Origin: JAAYCT01 sp964499575
Lineage (GTDB): Bacteria > Bacillota > Clostridia > Saccharofermentanales > Saccharofermentanaceae
Length of the DNA stretch: 56,435 bases
Reading direction: 5' to 3'
Assembly: GCA_964499575.1 (NCBI GenBank)
Contig: CAZCLK010000008.1
Location: 1 to 56,435 of the forward strand
Within the stretch, counting starts at the first letter, position 1. Every line of letters starts with the position of its first letter. Positions 1 to 7,195 of this stretch are shown piece by piece. The notes beneath the pieces were generated by a model that worked only from the letters and a program-made list of their open reading frames with translations, ran no database searches and had not been told where the DNA came from. Position numbers and translations under genes: made by a program.

Positions 1-57
1 ACCCTTCATTTAGCCTCTGTCCAAAATCCGGGCGTATATTGTTTTGAGACAGCCCCG
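1..57. mobile_element. Possible insertion-sequence end at the window edge
   Basis: Read on the minus strand, bases 56 to 40 give GGGGCTGTCTCAAAACA, which resembles the terminal inverted repeats of IS1182-type elements. Any element body would lie to the left, outside the window. A near match, GGGTCTGTCTTAAAACA, occurs at 27981-27997. No transposase is visible here, so this is inferred from a short motif. Bases 49-55 and 70-76 can also pair as ACAGCCC/GGGCTGT, so the stretch might simply be the 3' hairpin of the next gene. Confidence 0.25.
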
Positions 58-80
58 CATCTACCGCACGGGCTGTGACA

Positions 81-611
81 CTACTTCCCGAAAAAGCTCC
101 ATTTACCGATCGTTCTGCCTTCCTTGAGCGCCTCGGCACTCTTATAAGCGTCGATGCCGATCACAATATAACCGGGGACCGCGGATATTCCGCAGGTAAT
201 AATTGCGGCAACCACCTGAAGCCCGAGAAGAAGAAGACCTTTGGCGACCTGGCCGTTAATCATTTGTCCGAGACCGTTCAAAACAAACACCGAGAGCAAT
301 GCCGCGACAATCGGATCGAGAACCAGTTTGTCCGGCGTCACTCCGTCAGCGCCTTCATACGAATAATGTCCGTCGTACGAACCCGTCGGACCCCCCGCGC
401 TTTTTGCGTTCGACGAGCTTTCGCCGTACGTTCCCGTTCGATCATATCCGTTTCCGGGCGGCGCATCAATTGGGCTCGGTGTCCTTGCGTCGGCAATAAA
501 CGTCGGCCGCTGGTCCGGTTGGATCGAATCGGCCAATGACGAACCGCATCCCGGACAAAACTTTTGCTTGTCCTTGGCCTCATAACCACACATTCTGCAG
601 ATCTTACTCAT
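81..611 (-). CDS. Zinc-ribbon membrane protein
   Basis: A 176-residue protein of unknown role. It starts with a zinc ribbon made of two CxxC pairs (CRMCGY and CPGCGS, about residues 6-26). A low-complexity, Gly/Ser/Tyr/Pro-rich linker follows to about residue 100. Two hydrophobic segments then follow (about 103-125 and 127-150), arranged like small TM2-type domains. The start at 611 is chosen because GGAGG lies a few bases upstream; an in-frame ATG at 626 is possible but has no good ribosome site. Such zinc-ribbon plus membrane-helix proteins are common orphans in Firmicutes. It is divergent from the ABC transporter genes. No specific function can be assigned. Confidence 0.75.
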   Translation of the reverse strand: MSKICRMCGYEAKDKQKFCPGCGSSLADSIQPDQRPTFIADARTPSPIDAPPGNGYDRTGTYGESSSNAKSAGGPTGSYDGHYSYEGADGVTPDKLVLDPIVAALLSVFVLNGLGQMINGQVAKGLLLLGLQVVAAIITCGISAVPGYIVIGIDAYKSAEALKEGRTIGKWSFFGK

Positions 612-738
612 ATAACCTCCGATCATTTCAGGAACGATTCTATATCATGACGAAAACATCTTAACGTCATAACAGTCCGGTCTTTCTTTCTAAAGGCCGA
701 GCACTCCGATCCGGGTGATCATCACCGCCGTCATTTCG

Positions 739-765
739 ACGATTCGCTGCGCGAATCGTTTTTAT
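739..765. other. Hairpin with T-tract between divergent genes
   Basis: Bases 739-747 (ACGATTCGC) and 751-759 (GCGAATCGT) form a perfect 9-bp stem with a 3-base loop, followed by TTTTT. It looks like an intrinsic terminator for plus-strand transcription, yet there is no plus-strand gene upstream in the window. An AT-rich TATGAT, a possible -10 box, begins at 763. It may be an attenuator, an operator, or the relic of a lost gene. Confidence 0.4.
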
Positions 766-808
766 GATAAAATAACATTCAGCGTTTTTCAACAAGGAGG
801 ATGATCCC

Positions 809-1600
809 ATGCGTCTGCACATTGACGGATTAGTCAAAAACTACAAGGACAAAGCCGTACTCAGAGGCGCAAGCTTCACCTTCGAGCAGGGCAAGATTTA
901 CGGGCTTCTGGGGCGCAACGGTGCCGGAAAAACTACACTTTTCAACTGTATGGCCCGGTATCTCGACTTTGAAGGCGGTCGAATCGGCCTCGACCCTGAT
1001 GATCGCTTCGGTGATCCGATTGCTTTTTTCAATGACGGCGGCTCGCACGAATACAACGAAAGTGATATCGGTTTTGTTTTCACTCAGCCGCATTTGCCGG
1101 AGTTTCTGACCGGCCGTGAGTTCATTAAGTTTTTCATTGAGATCAACAGCGAACGGGTCACAAATCTCCTGTCCGTCGATGAATATTTCCGTTTGGTCGC
1201 CTTCGACCCGGCGGACGGAGACCGTTTAATCAAGGAATATTCCCACGGAATGATGAACAAACTTCAGATGCTGATTTCCCTATATATCCTAAAACCGCCG
1301 GTCATCCTCCTCGACGAGCCGCTCACGTCCTTTGATGTCGTCGCGGCACTCGAAGTTAAGAACATGATCAAGTCGATCAAAAAGGACCATATCATCATCT
1401 TTTCGACCCATATTCTCGAGCTTGCCCAGGACCTGTGCGACGAGATCGTCGTTCTGCACGAGGGCGTCTTGCGCCACATCCCCGCAGACAGCATCCATAC
1501 TCCGCAATTTGAATCCGATATCATCCGGATTCTTTCGGAAACCGGATCGTCCGGGGCGCCCGCGCGTGAATCTGCGGACGAATCCGCGCGAAAAGAGTAG
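809..1600 (+). CDS. ABC transporter ATP-binding protein
   Basis: A 263-residue ATPase subunit that would power the membrane protein encoded 5 bases downstream. Visible motifs are Walker A GRNGAGKT (about residues 35-42), a variant signature YSHGMMNKLQ in place of LSGGQ, Walker B VILLDEP, and a switch His in FSTHI. The variant signature is typical of the ABC-2-like export ATPases (CcmA/YadG type). The last 25 residues are a polar tail rich in Ala, Glu and Ser. The start follows a strong AAGGAGG site. The substrate is unknown: antibiotics, peptides or lipids are all possible for this class. Confidence 0.9.
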   Translation: MRLHIDGLVKNYKDKAVLRGASFTFEQGKIYGLLGRNGAGKTTLFNCMARYLDFEGGRIGLDPDDRFGDPIAFFNDGGSHEYNESDIGFVFTQPHLPEFLTGREFIKFFIEINSERVTNLLSVDEYFRLVAFDPADGDRLIKEYSHGMMNKLQMLISLYILKPPVILLDEPLTSFDVVAALEVKNMIKSIKKDHIIIFSTHILELAQDLCDEIVVLHEGVLRHIPADSIHTPQFESDIIRILSETGSSGAPARESADESARKE

Positions 1601-1605
1601 CCGGT

Positions 1606-3294
1606 ATGGGGAAACAAAAAATCGCCGGGATCCGGACCTATCTTGAGATGATGATCACCTCGCGAAAAATATCGACTGCGGCAACGATGAACCGGCTGAT
1701 TCTTTTTTGTCAGCGTCTCCCGCTGATCGGCCGGTTTGTGCCGGATTCGCTTTACGGCATCAGCGCGGGAAAGACTCTGTTCCTGATCCTCGGAAATCTA
1801 TATCGCCTGAGCAAGCGCTTGATGATCAAGGCGATGTATGTCGGTTTTACGGTCATGTGCGCGTACGCAATCCGGGATATGGCGGGCTTGGGCGTTTCGG
1901 CGTTCCCGGTTGATTCGCTCATGACCGTGTTTTTCTTCATGAGTTTTGTCGCGGCGCCTCTGGGCTTATCCAAGTCCATGAATTTGGATGTCGGGGTGGA
2001 TCTCATGATCATTGATAAACTCCGCGCGGATGCCGACGTGTACGTCCCGGCAAGGATCCTGGAACGAAAAATCATCGATTTTTTCGCGACGATGCCGTTT
2101 GTTCTTCTTCTGGCGATCCACGAAAGTTACTCCGTTTGGGAAGCTCTGGCAATCCTTCCGCTGATGACCGCCTGCAAACTTGTCGGAGAGGCCCTTTTTC
2201 TTATGTGCTACGCCTTCTTCCGGCGCTTTTCGAAAAAGACCTACAAACCTGTTTCTTATGGATTCCTCATTGCTGCCGTGGCGGCTATGGCGATTCCTTT
2301 CATCCTGATCGCGTCCGGAAATCCGTTCCCCTTCAAGCGAATCGTTTTCCATCCCGCTTTTGTCGTCGGAATTCTTCTGTTGGCCGGCCTCTCCGTCATA
2401 TACATCCGCCGATACCGCCTTTACCGCTCTCTGGCATGGGGGACTGTGGTGAATTTCAACCTCGCCATGGAAAAGGCCAAGCCGATGCGGAAGCAGAAGC
2501 AATTCGGCGACTCCGACAAATGGAGCAAGGATCTCAAGGACGAGGATATCCGCACCACCCGTTTTTCAAATCTGACCGGATACGCGTTCTTCAACAGTGT
2601 GTTTTTCTCCCGTCACAGGAAATTTTTCTTCAAGAAGATCCTGAGCCGGGTCTGCCTGCTCGCCGGGATTACAATCGGTGTGGTGATTGTACTGTTTTTG
2701 ATAAAGAATGATGTTGATACGAAGATCCCGTTCCGGTTCCTTCCTGTTTGCTTTTTCATCGGATACATGGTGTCTCTGGGGCGTCCCGCTACCGCGGCGA
2801 TGTTTGCCAATTGTGACGTGGCGATGCTGAGTTATCCGTTCTACCGCTCCCCGTCTGTCGTCATCCGGAACTTCTACCTGCGCCTGAAGACAATCCTTCT
2901 TTACAATGCGCCGTCTTTTGCTATCCTTTTGATCTTCGCGGTCATCGTTGATCTGCTGTCGCCCTTGATCCTCGGTATTCCGGGAGCGCGCGTGCAATGG
3001 AACTTAATCCCCCTGTATCTGGTCACGCTCGTGATGATGTGGATTTTCTTTTCTTTCCATGACCTTTTCATCTATTACATCATCCAACCGTATACCGCGG
3101 ACATGAGCACCAAAAGCAAGCTCTTCTCATTCATTCAGATGGGCGTCTATTATATTTCGTACATGAACGTCCAGTTGACCAAGGTCAATATCCGGATCTA
3201 TATGGTGATCGTTATCGCCGCAACGCTGGTCTACTTCGTCGTCGGGCTTCTGGCGATCAATAAGTTCTGTCCCAAGACCTTCAAGCTCAAGTAA
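1606..3294 (+). CDS. ABC transporter membrane subunit
   Basis: A 562-residue polytopic membrane protein with about 12 hydrophobic segments across its length, for example residues 80-110, 157-200, 218-240, 250-265, 355-370, 380-395, 440-460 and 475-495. It follows the ATPase gene by 5 bases and is almost certainly its partner permease. I recognise no family-specific motif beyond the general architecture of ABC-2-type exporters. A charged loop (about residues 285-320) lies between the helical halves. No terminator is evident before the next gene, whose own ribosome site lies 100 bases on. Confidence 0.8.
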   Translation: MGKQKIAGIRTYLEMMITSRKISTAATMNRLILFCQRLPLIGRFVPDSLYGISAGKTLFLILGNLYRLSKRLMIKAMYVGFTVMCAYAIRDMAGLGVSAFPVDSLMTVFFFMSFVAAPLGLSKSMNLDVGVDLMIIDKLRADADVYVPARILERKIIDFFATMPFVLLLAIHESYSVWEALAILPLMTACKLVGEALFLMCYAFFRRFSKKTYKPVSYGFLIAAVAAMAIPFILIASGNPFPFKRIVFHPAFVVGILLLAGLSVIYIRRYRLYRSLAWGTVVNFNLAMEKAKPMRKQKQFGDSDKWSKDLKDEDIRTTRFSNLTGYAFFNSVFFSRHRKFFFKKILSRVCLLAGITIGVVIVLFLIKNDVDTKIPFRFLPVCFFIGYMVSLGRPATAAMFANCDVAMLSYPFYRSPSVVIRNFYLRLKTILLYNAPSFAILLIFAVIVDLLSPLILGIPGARVQWNLIPLYLVTLVMMWIFFSFHDLFIYYIIQPYTADMSTKSKLFSFIQMGVYYISYMNVQLTKVNIRIYMVIVIAATLVYFVVGLLAINKFCPKTFKLK

Positions 3295-3394
3295 GGCGCA
3301 AAGTTTTATTATTGTTCACGGTTCCTTATCCTATTGATCCGTGATAAATGTTATAAATGATTCACAGCGCTTTTTGAAACGGAGGTGGATTATT

Positions 3395-3706
3395 ATGATC
3401 GAGCAGACATTTTCACTTACGCGGCAGGACGATAAAGCGATCGAGAAGGTCGTTTTCGACGAGAACGTTCACTACCTTCACATGGTATTTCCGAAGAATG
3501 ACGGGTTACCGGAGCACTTCTGCAACGCTAATCTTTACATGACGGTGATACGGGGCAACTTGTCCATCGGACTGGGCGACCAGGAAACCCATGTGTATGA
3601 AGCGGGCACGCTTCTGAAGATTCCCTTGAATACGAAGATGAACGTTCGGAACCTTCACGACGACACACTCGAATTGATCGTCGTCAAGGCGCCGGCACCG
3701 GTTTAA
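3395..3706 (+). CDS. Small cupin-domain protein
   Basis: A 103-residue single-domain protein with the beta-rich pattern of a cupin: EHFCNANLYMTVIRGNLSIG resembles the first cupin motif and the Gly/Pro-spaced strand that follows resembles the second. Of the usual metal-ligand histidines only one (EHF) is clear, so metal binding is uncertain. The start at 3395 has GGAGGTGG just upstream; an earlier in-frame ATG at 3341 lacks a ribosome site. The gene sits 38 bases before hcp, so the two are likely co-transcribed. That pairing suggests a role in nitrosative or redox stress, perhaps as a sensor or accessory protein; this is inference. Confidence 0.8.
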   Translation: MIEQTFSLTRQDDKAIEKVVFDENVHYLHMVFPKNDGLPEHFCNANLYMTVIRGNLSIGLGDQETHVYEAGTLLKIPLNTKMNVRNLHDDTLELIVVKAPAPV

Positions 3707-3744
3707 TCCGATCGGACTATTAATATTATTGACGGAGGACCAAA

Positions 3745-5373
3745 ATGAGTATGTTTTGTTTTCAATGCCAAGAAACCGCCGGAAATAAGGGGTGCACAAT
3801 CCGCGGCGTCTGCGGAAAGACTGAGGATGTCGCAAAACTCCAGGATCTGTTGATCTATACGTTGAAGGGGATCTCGGTGATTATCCGTAAGAGCCGGATC
3901 GATGTCTCATCAATTCCTCAGATCAACCGTGAAGTCCTGAAGAGCCTTTTTATGACCATAACCAACGCGAATTTCGACGCCGCGGCGATTGAGACTCAGA
4001 TCAGAAAGATGCTCGCGCTCCGCGATGATCTGTGTGAAAACACAGGCGTCGAGGATATCGATCCCTCCGGAATGTTCACGGCGGATACTCTTTCCGGCAT
4101 GATGGACATAGCCGGATCCGTCGGCGTATTGTCCACAGCGGACGAAGACGTCCGCTCCCTTCGTGAAATGATCATCTACGGCCTAAAGGGAATGGCGGCC
4201 TATGCGGAGCATGCCTCCAATATCGGCAAGGACGATCCCGCGATCAACGCATTCATCTACGAAGCGCTCGCCGCAACCCTGGATGACAATCAAAGCGCGG
4301 ACGATCTTGTTGCCCTTACGCTTCGCACCGGTGAACACGGTGTCAAAGCGATGGCGCTTCTCGACGGCGCGAATACCTCCCGCTACGGGAACCCCGGGAT
4401 CACGAACGTTGAGATCGGTGTTCGCGGAAATCCGGCGATCCTGATTTCCGGGCACGACCTTACGGATCTGGAGCAACTTCTGGACCAAACGAAGGATTCC
4501 GGAGTCGATGTCTACACCCACGGCGAGATGCTTCCCGCGCACTACTATCCGGCTTTTCGAAAATACGAAAACTTTGTCGGCAATTACGGCAATTCCTGGT
4601 GGAAGCAGGTCGGCGAATTCGAGCGTTTTCACGGGCCGATCCTGTTTACCACGAATTGCATCGTGCCGCCCAAGAGCGAAGAGGTCCGTGAGCGGATCTT
4701 CACGACCGGAGCGGCCGGATTCCCCGGGTGTCCGCACATTGAACAGGACGCGAGCGGGCGCAAGGACTTTTCGGCGGTAATCGATATGGCCAGGAGCCTC
4801 CCTTCGCCGGAACAAATCGAGAGCGGCTCGATTATCGGCGGATTCGCCCACAACCAGGTCCTCGCGCTCGCCGATAAGATCGTCGACGCGGTCAAATCCG
4901 GAAAGATCCGGAAATTCTTCGTGATGGCCGGTTGCGACGGCAGAATGCGCTCCCGCGAGTACTATACCGAATTTGCCGAAAAACTCCCTTCCGATACCGT
5001 GATCCTCACCGCGGGCTGTGCCAAGTACCGCTATATCAAGAGCAACCTCGGCACGATCGGCGATATCCCGCGTGTTCTGGACGCCGGTCAATGCAATGAC
5101 TCCTACTCACTGGCGGTCATCGCGCTGACGCTCAAGGACGTTTTCGGCCTGAGTGACATTAATCAACTTCCGATCGTTTATAACATCGCATGGTACGAAC
5201 AGAAAGCGGTCATTGTTCTTCTGGCGCTCCTCTATCTCGGGGTCAAGAACATCCACCTCGGACCGACACTTCCAGGATTCCTTTCGCCGAACGTCGCGAA
5301 CGTCCTGGTCGAAAAGTTCGGGATCAGCGGCATCGGAAGTGTCGATGACGATCTGAATCTGTTCCTCGGATAA
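3745..5373 (+). CDS. hcp: Hybrid cluster protein (hydroxylamine reductase)
   Basis: A 542-residue Hcp, the usual size for the family. The N-terminal cysteines C5, C8, C17 and C23 (CxxC-x8-C-x5-C) bind the proximal Fe-S cluster. The conserved cysteine-bearing segments TTNCIVPP, TGAAGFPGCPHI and AGCAKYRY, plus nearby His and Glu, supply ligands of the hybrid Fe-S-O cluster. Hcp reduces hydroxylamine in vitro and acts as a nitric oxide reductase in cells, so it defends anaerobes against reactive nitrogen. The start has a GGAGG site. It follows the small cupin gene and ends at a strong terminator (5439-5466). No dedicated reductase (hcr) is adjacent, as is common in clostridia. Confidence 0.97.
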   Translation: MSMFCFQCQETAGNKGCTIRGVCGKTEDVAKLQDLLIYTLKGISVIIRKSRIDVSSIPQINREVLKSLFMTITNANFDAAAIETQIRKMLALRDDLCENTGVEDIDPSGMFTADTLSGMMDIAGSVGVLSTADEDVRSLREMIIYGLKGMAAYAEHASNIGKDDPAINAFIYEALAATLDDNQSADDLVALTLRTGEHGVKAMALLDGANTSRYGNPGITNVEIGVRGNPAILISGHDLTDLEQLLDQTKDSGVDVYTHGEMLPAHYYPAFRKYENFVGNYGNSWWKQVGEFERFHGPILFTTNCIVPPKSEEVRERIFTTGAAGFPGCPHIEQDASGRKDFSAVIDMARSLPSPEQIESGSIIGGFAHNQVLALADKIVDAVKSGKIRKFFVMAGCDGRMRSREYYTEFAEKLPSDTVILTAGCAKYRYIKSNLGTIGDIPRVLDAGQCNDSYSLAVIALTLKDVFGLSDINQLPIVYNIAWYEQKAVIVLLALLYLGVKNIHLGPTLPGFLSPNVANVLVEKFGISGIGSVDDDLNLFLG

Positions 5374-5438
5374 CAAGCCCCCGTCGATCCGAAGTCATCG
5401 CGTATTCCGGACAGAAAGATTGCCTGTATCAACATGAA

Positions 5439-5466
5439 AACAGCCCTGCCGATTGGCGGGGCTGTT
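5439..5466 (+). terminator. Intrinsic terminator after hcp
   Basis: A 12-bp stem (AACAGCCCTGCC pairing with GGCGGGGCTGTT, one G-T pair) closes a GATT loop. The right arm ends in only a short T run. It sits 65 bases after hcp and before the convergent gene, so it probably ends both transcripts. Confidence 0.8.
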
Positions 5467-5504
5467 TGAGTTACCGGTCGTGATCATCCCGAAACATGGC
5501 GAAT

Positions 5505-6230
5505 TTATTTCTTCTTGCTATCCTCTTCATGTAATTTTGCCTTGCTGTGACGAAATCTGAACTCCTCGATGAAACCGGAAGCGATTCCGCCGATGACTAA
5601 GAAAACACCCAGTCCGATCAGTACACCCCATAATTTGTTCAGGTTATCCTTGGTATCTGATTCGGATGCCGCATTTTCTCCGGAATTGGTCGTTGCCGCA
5701 CTGGCATCAGAAGGTTCTGTCTCCTTAACCGTTGTCTCTTGAACCGTTGTCTCCGGTACCGGTGTAGCTGTAGGTTCCGGCGTTGGTGTCGCGGTCGGCT
5801 CCGGCGTAGGTGAAGGAGTCGGCGTCGGCGTCGCGGTCGGTTTGGGTGTAGGCGTCGAAGCCTGTGTAGGTTTGGGGGTAGGGGTAAGTGTCGGGGTGGG
5901 CGTAGGTGTTGATGTAGGGAACGGAGTTGAAGTAGGCGTTGGAGTTGGCGTCGGGGTCGGCGTCGGCGTCACTACCACAAATTGAGCGATCAGAGTGCGA
6001 TCTTCAGTAACATTCGTATAGTCACCGCTCCACCCGCTAAATATATACCCTGTTCGAGTCGGATCCGCGGGAGGAGTTGCATCCTCACCATACGGAACGA
6101 CTTCGGTCTTAATGTTTGTTGAGTCCCAGTTCAAAAACGTAACCGTGCATTCCGTGGGAGCAGCATTGGCAACGGTCGTAATCATAAGCAAGCAAATCAA
6201 GCTAAGCGTAGCAACCAATAACCTTTTCAT
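5505..6230 (-). CDS. Secreted InlB-type repeat protein with C-terminal membrane anchor
   Basis: A 241-residue surface protein. A Sec signal peptide (about residues 1-23, ending ANAA) is followed by one Listeria-Bacteroides (InlB B-type) repeat at about 28-85, with the typical GYIFSGWSGD and ITAQF-like end. A long Thr-Pro linker (about 88-165) is encoded by low-complexity DNA. A Thr/Glu/Ser stretch comes next, then one membrane helix (about 198-220) and a basic cytoplasmic tail ending in KKK. There is no LPXTG motif. The linker would hold the repeat away from the membrane, through the wall. The role is unknown; adhesion or ligand display is typical of such repeats. An AAGGGG ribosome site is a little far from the start. 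Confidence 0.8.
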   Translation of the reverse strand: MKRLLVATLSLICLLMITTVANAAPTECTVTFLNWDSTNIKTEVVPYGEDATPPADPTRTGYIFSGWSGDYTNVTEDRTLIAQFVVVTPTPTPTPTPTPTSTPFPTSTPTPTPTLTPTPKPTQASTPTPKPTATPTPTPSPTPEPTATPTPEPTATPVPETTVQETTVKETEPSDASAATTNSGENAASESDTKDNLNKLWGVLIGLGVFLVIGGIASGFIEEFRFRHSKAKLHEEDSKKK

Positions 6231-6551
6231 TCGGCATCGCCCCTTCCGGCAAAATACAAGCGCTTCAAAACTATCATTTTCATTCTAATCGAATAATTAT
6301 CATCTGACTAGACTTTACCGGTTTGAAATGCTTTGTTTTCATCACTTTATATGTTTTTTGCGAAAATTTGACTCCATTATAAACTAAATTTGATGAAAAA
6401 CGAGTTTTTCGAGTTAAATGTCTTACCATTCCCTTAATAAAGAGTATTCGTGTGAGTAATCTGTTACCTTGCTTGTTTGGATGCGCAATTGTATGATGAT
6501 TTTTGTCAACGGCAGTTTTATGTTTTGTACCGATAATTAAAGGAGTCGCTC
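6231..6551. other. Intergenic region between divergent genes
   Basis: An AT-rich stretch between two divergent genes. It must hold their promoters, but I cannot choose convincing -35/-10 pairs. No gene, RNA or repeat is apparent. Confidence 0.5.
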
Positions 6552-7163
6552 ATGTGCGGACGTTACTATATTGCCGATCCAAAAACCGATCAGGAAATCA
6601 GGAAGATCTGCGACGATATCAATTTCCGGTATCAGAGCACCGACCGCAGCACGGAGATAAAGACCGGGGAAATTTTCCCGACCGATCCGGCGCCGGTATG
6701 GGTGCGGGAAAAGGAAGAGATATCAGCGGTTCTGATGACTTGGGGCTTCCCTGCGCCGCAGCGCCGCGGGGTCATCATCAACGCACGGGCAGAGACCGCC
6801 CACGAAAAGCAGATGTTCAGGAATAGTGTCGTAAGCCGCCGGTGCATTATCCCGGCCAGCGGTTTTTATGAGTGGTCGCACGAAGGCGGAAAAAGCGGAG
6901 CGAAATACCTCCTGACCTCAGAGGAATCCGCTCTCCTTTCCCTCGCCGGACTCTACTCGATTTTCGAAAAGCCCGAAGGAGAGCGCTACGCGGCTTTTGT
7001 AATCCTCACTTCAGCCGCCAATGACTCGGTCCTTACGCTTCATGACCGCATGCCTCTGATCATCCCGACGGGAAACGGCGAAGCATGGCTTTCAAACGAA
7101 TCCTATGCGCGCAAACTTCTTCTGTCCCCCTGCTCGTTAAAGCTGACCGGTACCGAAGTCTAG
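6552..7163 (+). CDS. SRAP-domain abasic-site crosslink protein (YedK/HMCES type)
   Basis: A 203-residue single-domain protein of the SOS response-associated peptidase family. Members link covalently to abasic sites in single-stranded DNA and so protect them. All key positions are present: Cys2 exposed after removal of Met1 (MCGRYY), the Asn of INARAET, the Glu of SGFYEW and the His of LHDRMP. The start has AAGGAG eight bases upstream. The gene stands alone, divergent from the InlB-repeat gene and convergent with the GH44 gene. No LexA-type site was recognised upstream. Confidence 0.95.
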   Translation: MCGRYYIADPKTDQEIRKICDDINFRYQSTDRSTEIKTGEIFPTDPAPVWVREKEEISAVLMTWGFPAPQRRGVIINARAETAHEKQMFRNSVVSRRCIIPASGFYEWSHEGGKSGAKYLLTSEESALLSLAGLYSIFEKPEGERYAAFVILTSAANDSVLTLHDRMPLIIPTGNGEAWLSNESYARKLLLSPCSLKLTGTEV

Positions 7164-7195
7164 CGGTGTACCGACCGATCCGGACTGAAGAGGCT

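Noticed and set aside
4183..5091. A 302-codon minus-strand open frame
   Set aside because: It is antisense to hcp and shows no motif.
5505..5640. InlB-repeat protein as a substrate of exosortase G or sortase
   Set aside because: No LPXTG, no Firmicu-CTERM Pro motif, and the cytoplasmic tail is too long.
5760..5975. Low-complexity repeat in the InlB-repeat gene
   Set aside because: It is explained by the Thr-Pro linker of the protein.
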